Below the pieces are notes generated by a model that saw nothing but the letters and a program-made list of their open reading frames with translations, searched no databases and was not told the origin of the DNA. Below are positions 62,327 to 64,000 of a stretch of 64,000 nt of DNA, in pieces; the first letter of the stretch is position 1; each line of letters begins with the position of its first letter. Location: NCBI GenBank assembly GCA_022760735.1, contig JAKELU010000008.1, forward strand, positions 1,304 to 65,303. Reading direction: 5' to 3'. The stretch is from Firmicutes bacterium FC7 (GTDB lineage Bacteria > Bacillota > Clostridia > Tissierellales > Tissierellaceae). The position numbers and the translations under genes are program-made.

Positions 62327-62731
62327 ATGGTTGAGATTAGTTCAGGAGGTGTCGTAGTATTTGGTAATGCTATTTTATTGCTGAAGAAATATAATGGAGA
62401 TTGGGTATTACCGAAGGGACGATTAGAAAAAGGTGAAAATATTAAGAGTGCTGCCCTTAGAGAAGTACTAGAGGAGACTGGGGTTAAGGGTGAAATACTT
62501 GACTATATTGGAGCAGTACACTATAATTATAAGAATCTCAAAGAAGGGGAAATAGTTAATAAAACAGTTCACTGGTATCTTATGAAGAGCAATTCAATGG
62601 AATGTAAACCGCAAAGAAAAGAAGGGTTTATTGATGCTATGTATGTCCATGTGGATAAAGCAAAGGATTTAGTAAGATACGCAGATGAAAGAAAGATTAT
62701 AATAAAAGGGATAGAGCTTATGAACCAATAG
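62327..62731 (+). CDS. Nudix hydrolase, YvcI-position
   Basis: A 134-residue Nudix protein. The box is complete: GRLEKGENIKSAALREVLEE then TGVKGE. The start SSGGVVVFGNAILLLKKYNG and the WVLPKGRLEKG strand fit the small diadenosine-polyphosphate/MutT-like group. Bacillus has a Nudix gene (yvcI) in the rapZ-yvcK-whiA-crh cluster, and this one sits 10 bp before whiA, so it is its positional counterpart. CAGGAG precedes the ATG. Substrate unknown. Confidence 0.88.
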   Translation: MVEISSGGVVVFGNAILLLKKYNGDWVLPKGRLEKGENIKSAALREVLEETGVKGEILDYIGAVHYNYKNLKEGEIVNKTVHWYLMKSNSMECKPQRKEGFIDAMYVHVDKAKDLVRYADERKIIIKGIELMNQ

Positions 62732-62741
62732 GAGTGATAAT

Positions 62742-63695
62742 ATGTCCTTTTCATCAACAACAAAGAATGAATTGTCAAGGATAGAATTATGCGAAGACTG
62801 TTGTGCATTAGCTGAATTATCAGCTTTAGTTAGAATGAATGGTACAATTCAGATTATGGGCTCAAATAAGCTAATGCTAAAATTTAACACTGAGAATGCT
62901 GCTATTGCAAGAAGAATATTTTCCATATTAAAAAAGATATATACTACTAATGTAGATGTTATGGTTAGAAGAAACAGGCAGCTAAAAAAGAATAATAACT
63001 ATTTAATTGTAGTAAGCGATAAAGATATTTCAAGTAAGATTCTTCATGATGTAGGCTTTATATATCAGGATAAATCTAATCTACTATCACCAAACTATAG
63101 AGTAGATGAGAGGATTATAGAAAAAAGATGCTGTAAGAGAAGCTATATTCGTGGTTCATTTCTTGGTGGAGGTTCAATAAGTAACCCAGAGAAAACATAT
63201 CACTTAGAATTTGTAACTAACAATGAAGAACATGCAAAGGATTTATCGGATATAATTAACTCCTTTAATTTAAATTCAAAGATAGTGACGAGAAAAGAAA
63301 ATTTCGTAGTATATATTAAAGAGGGTGAGCAAATAGTAGATTTACTTAATATAATTGGTGCTCATCAAGCATTATTAAAATTAGAGGATATTAGAGTACT
63401 GAAAGATGTAAGGAATAATATTAATAGAATTGTAAATTGTGAAACTGCTAATCTGAGTAAAACTATCGATGCTTCTATGAGGCAAATTGAGCATATAGAG
63501 TTGATAAAAAGCAAAATGGGACTAAATAAATTACCTAATAGTTTAAGAGAAATTGCTGAATTGAGATTAGATAATCCGGATGCGAGTTTAAAGGAAATAG
63601 GTGCGATGTTAAACCCACCTATTGGGAAATCTGGTGTTAATCATAGATTTAGAAAGATCGAAGAGATAGCAAATGAATTGAGAGGAGTGAATTAG
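62742..63695 (+). CDS. whiA: WhiA (YvcL) sporulation/division-associated DNA-binding protein
   Basis: A 317-residue protein: an N-terminal LAGLIDADG-endonuclease-like domain without the acidic catalytic motif (SSTTKNELSRIELCEDCCAL and SYIRGSFLGGGSISNPEKTY), and a C-terminal helix-turn-helix (NSLREIAELRLDNPDASLKE then IGAMLNPPIGKSGVNHRFRK). In Streptomyces it drives sporulation division; in Bacillus it affects chromosome segregation and division. GGAGTG precedes the ATG. Its stop is directly followed by the ptsH ATG. Confidence 0.95.
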   Translation: MSFSSTTKNELSRIELCEDCCALAELSALVRMNGTIQIMGSNKLMLKFNTENAAIARRIFSILKKIYTTNVDVMVRRNRQLKKNNNYLIVVSDKDISSKILHDVGFIYQDKSNLLSPNYRVDERIIEKRCCKRSYIRGSFLGGGSISNPEKTYHLEFVTNNEEHAKDLSDIINSFNLNSKIVTRKENFVVYIKEGEQIVDLLNIIGAHQALLKLEDIRVLKDVRNNINRIVNCETANLSKTIDASMRQIEHIELIKSKMGLNKLPNSLREIAELRLDNPDASLKEIGAMLNPPIGKSGVNHRFRKIEEIANELRGVN

Positions 63696-63962
63696 ATGGA
63701 GCAATTAACTATTAAATTAAATAATCCTGATGGATTACATGCAAGACCAGCGGCTATATTTGTACAAGTAGCTAGTAGATATACAAGTGATCTAGAGATT
63801 GAAGCTCATGGTACAAAAGTTAATGGTAAAAGTATTATAGGTATTATGTCATTAGGTGCTTTCCATGGAGAAGAAATAACGCTTACAGCTAATGGTCAAG
63901 ATGAAAAACAATTAATTGAGGCGTTAAAAAATTTAATAGAAAACGAATTTGAAGGTTATTAA
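63696..63962 (+). CDS. ptsH: HPr phosphocarrier protein
   Basis: An 88-residue HPr with both phosphorylation sites: His15 in GLHARPA (phosphorylated by enzyme I) and Ser46 in NGKSIIGIMSLG (phosphorylated by HprK). Bacillus has Crh, which lacks the histidine, at this place after whiA; here the histidine is present, so it can serve sugar transport as well as regulation. GAGG precedes the ATG. No enzyme I gene is visible before the window ends 38 bp later, so its genomic partner is off-window. Confidence 0.95.
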   Translation: MEQLTIKLNNPDGLHARPAAIFVQVASRYTSDLEIEAHGTKVNGKSIIGIMSLGAFHGEEITLTANGQDEKQLIEALKNLIENEFEGY

Positions 63963-64000
63963 AATGGTGTTCTCTATGAAGAGTATGATAATAACTAATA

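Noticed and set aside
1-64000. CRISPR array, insertion sequence, prophage or tRNA
   Set aside because: No regularly spaced direct repeats, transposase or integrase motifs, phage genes or cloverleaf sequences were found on reading through.

Overview
This window comes from an AT-rich, low-GC Gram-positive anaerobe, most likely a spore-forming member of the Clostridia (Clostridiales/Tissierellales grade). A one-piece pyruvate:ferredoxin oxidoreductase indicates anaerobic metabolism. CotF-like coat proteins and a GerS-like germination lipoprotein next to an alanine racemase indicate sporulation. HPr kinase, HPr, WhiA, YvcK, RapZ, an S-box riboswitch, a T-box leader and a Cheo-type SOS box are Firmicute hallmarks. 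I cannot name the genus from the sequence alone. No transposase, prophage, CRISPR array, tRNA or rRNA gene is visible; this is mostly a core chromosome segment.

Layout. 1-180: 5' part of a leftward T-box leader with its promoter. 379-3457: M24 peptidase, Nudix, YbaK-type editing protein, lipoprotein. 3476-4420 (minus): YetF-type membrane protein and a small acidic protein. 4537-7243 (minus): metNIQ under a complete SAM-I riboswitch. 7355-8008: two spore coat proteins. 8156-11826: an AcpS-NnrD fusion, GerS-like lipoprotein, alr and a MazEF pair. 12035-21822: cell-surface polymer genes (two GT4 glycosyltransferases, CsaB, TagA/WecG, two DUF4330 proteins, an O-antigen-ligase-like protein) with transketolase and a PrcB-like protein among them. 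21850-26091: aminotransferase (minus), then a class V aminotransferase/cupin/GntP permease cassette. 26202-28037 (minus): CofE-family ligase and 5-formyl-THF cyclo-ligase. 28179-33293: ftsE-ftsX-EnvC/PcsB-like-ctpA-PDZ membrane protein, a cell-division/wall-hydrolase set. 33277-34872 (minus): lipoprotein. 35033-39843: LexA-controlled uvrB-uvrA. 40041-49186: transporters (MFS, two AEC carriers, one frameshifted, an amino-acid ABC system with a leader ORF, EutH), a stalk-domain secreted protein and an SRAP protein. 49176-54077: M24 peptidase, uvrC, PspC-domain protein, hprK. 54245-57769: nifJ. 58043-63962: murB, PHP phosphoesterase, rapZ, yvcK, an rrf2 gene inserted on the opposite strand, Nudix, whiA and ptsH.

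How it fits together. Uptake and use of amino acids and peptides is a theme (MetNIQ, a polar amino-acid ABC system, two Xaa-Pro peptidases, PFOR). HprK near one end and HPr at the other provide the Firmicute carbon-control switch. All three uvrABC genes are present, in two places, but only uvrBA shows an SOS box. Many operons end in clear intrinsic terminators and several promoters match the sigma-A consensus at 16-18 bp spacing, so transcription units can be drawn with some confidence. The most unusual items are the AcpS-NnrD fusion without an epimerase domain, the DUF4330 pair inside the surface-polymer operon, the small leader ORF before the amino-acid transporter, the palindromes in the nifJ and rrf2 promoters, and the orphan CofE-like ligase. 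I found no convincing wholly new defence or mobile system.
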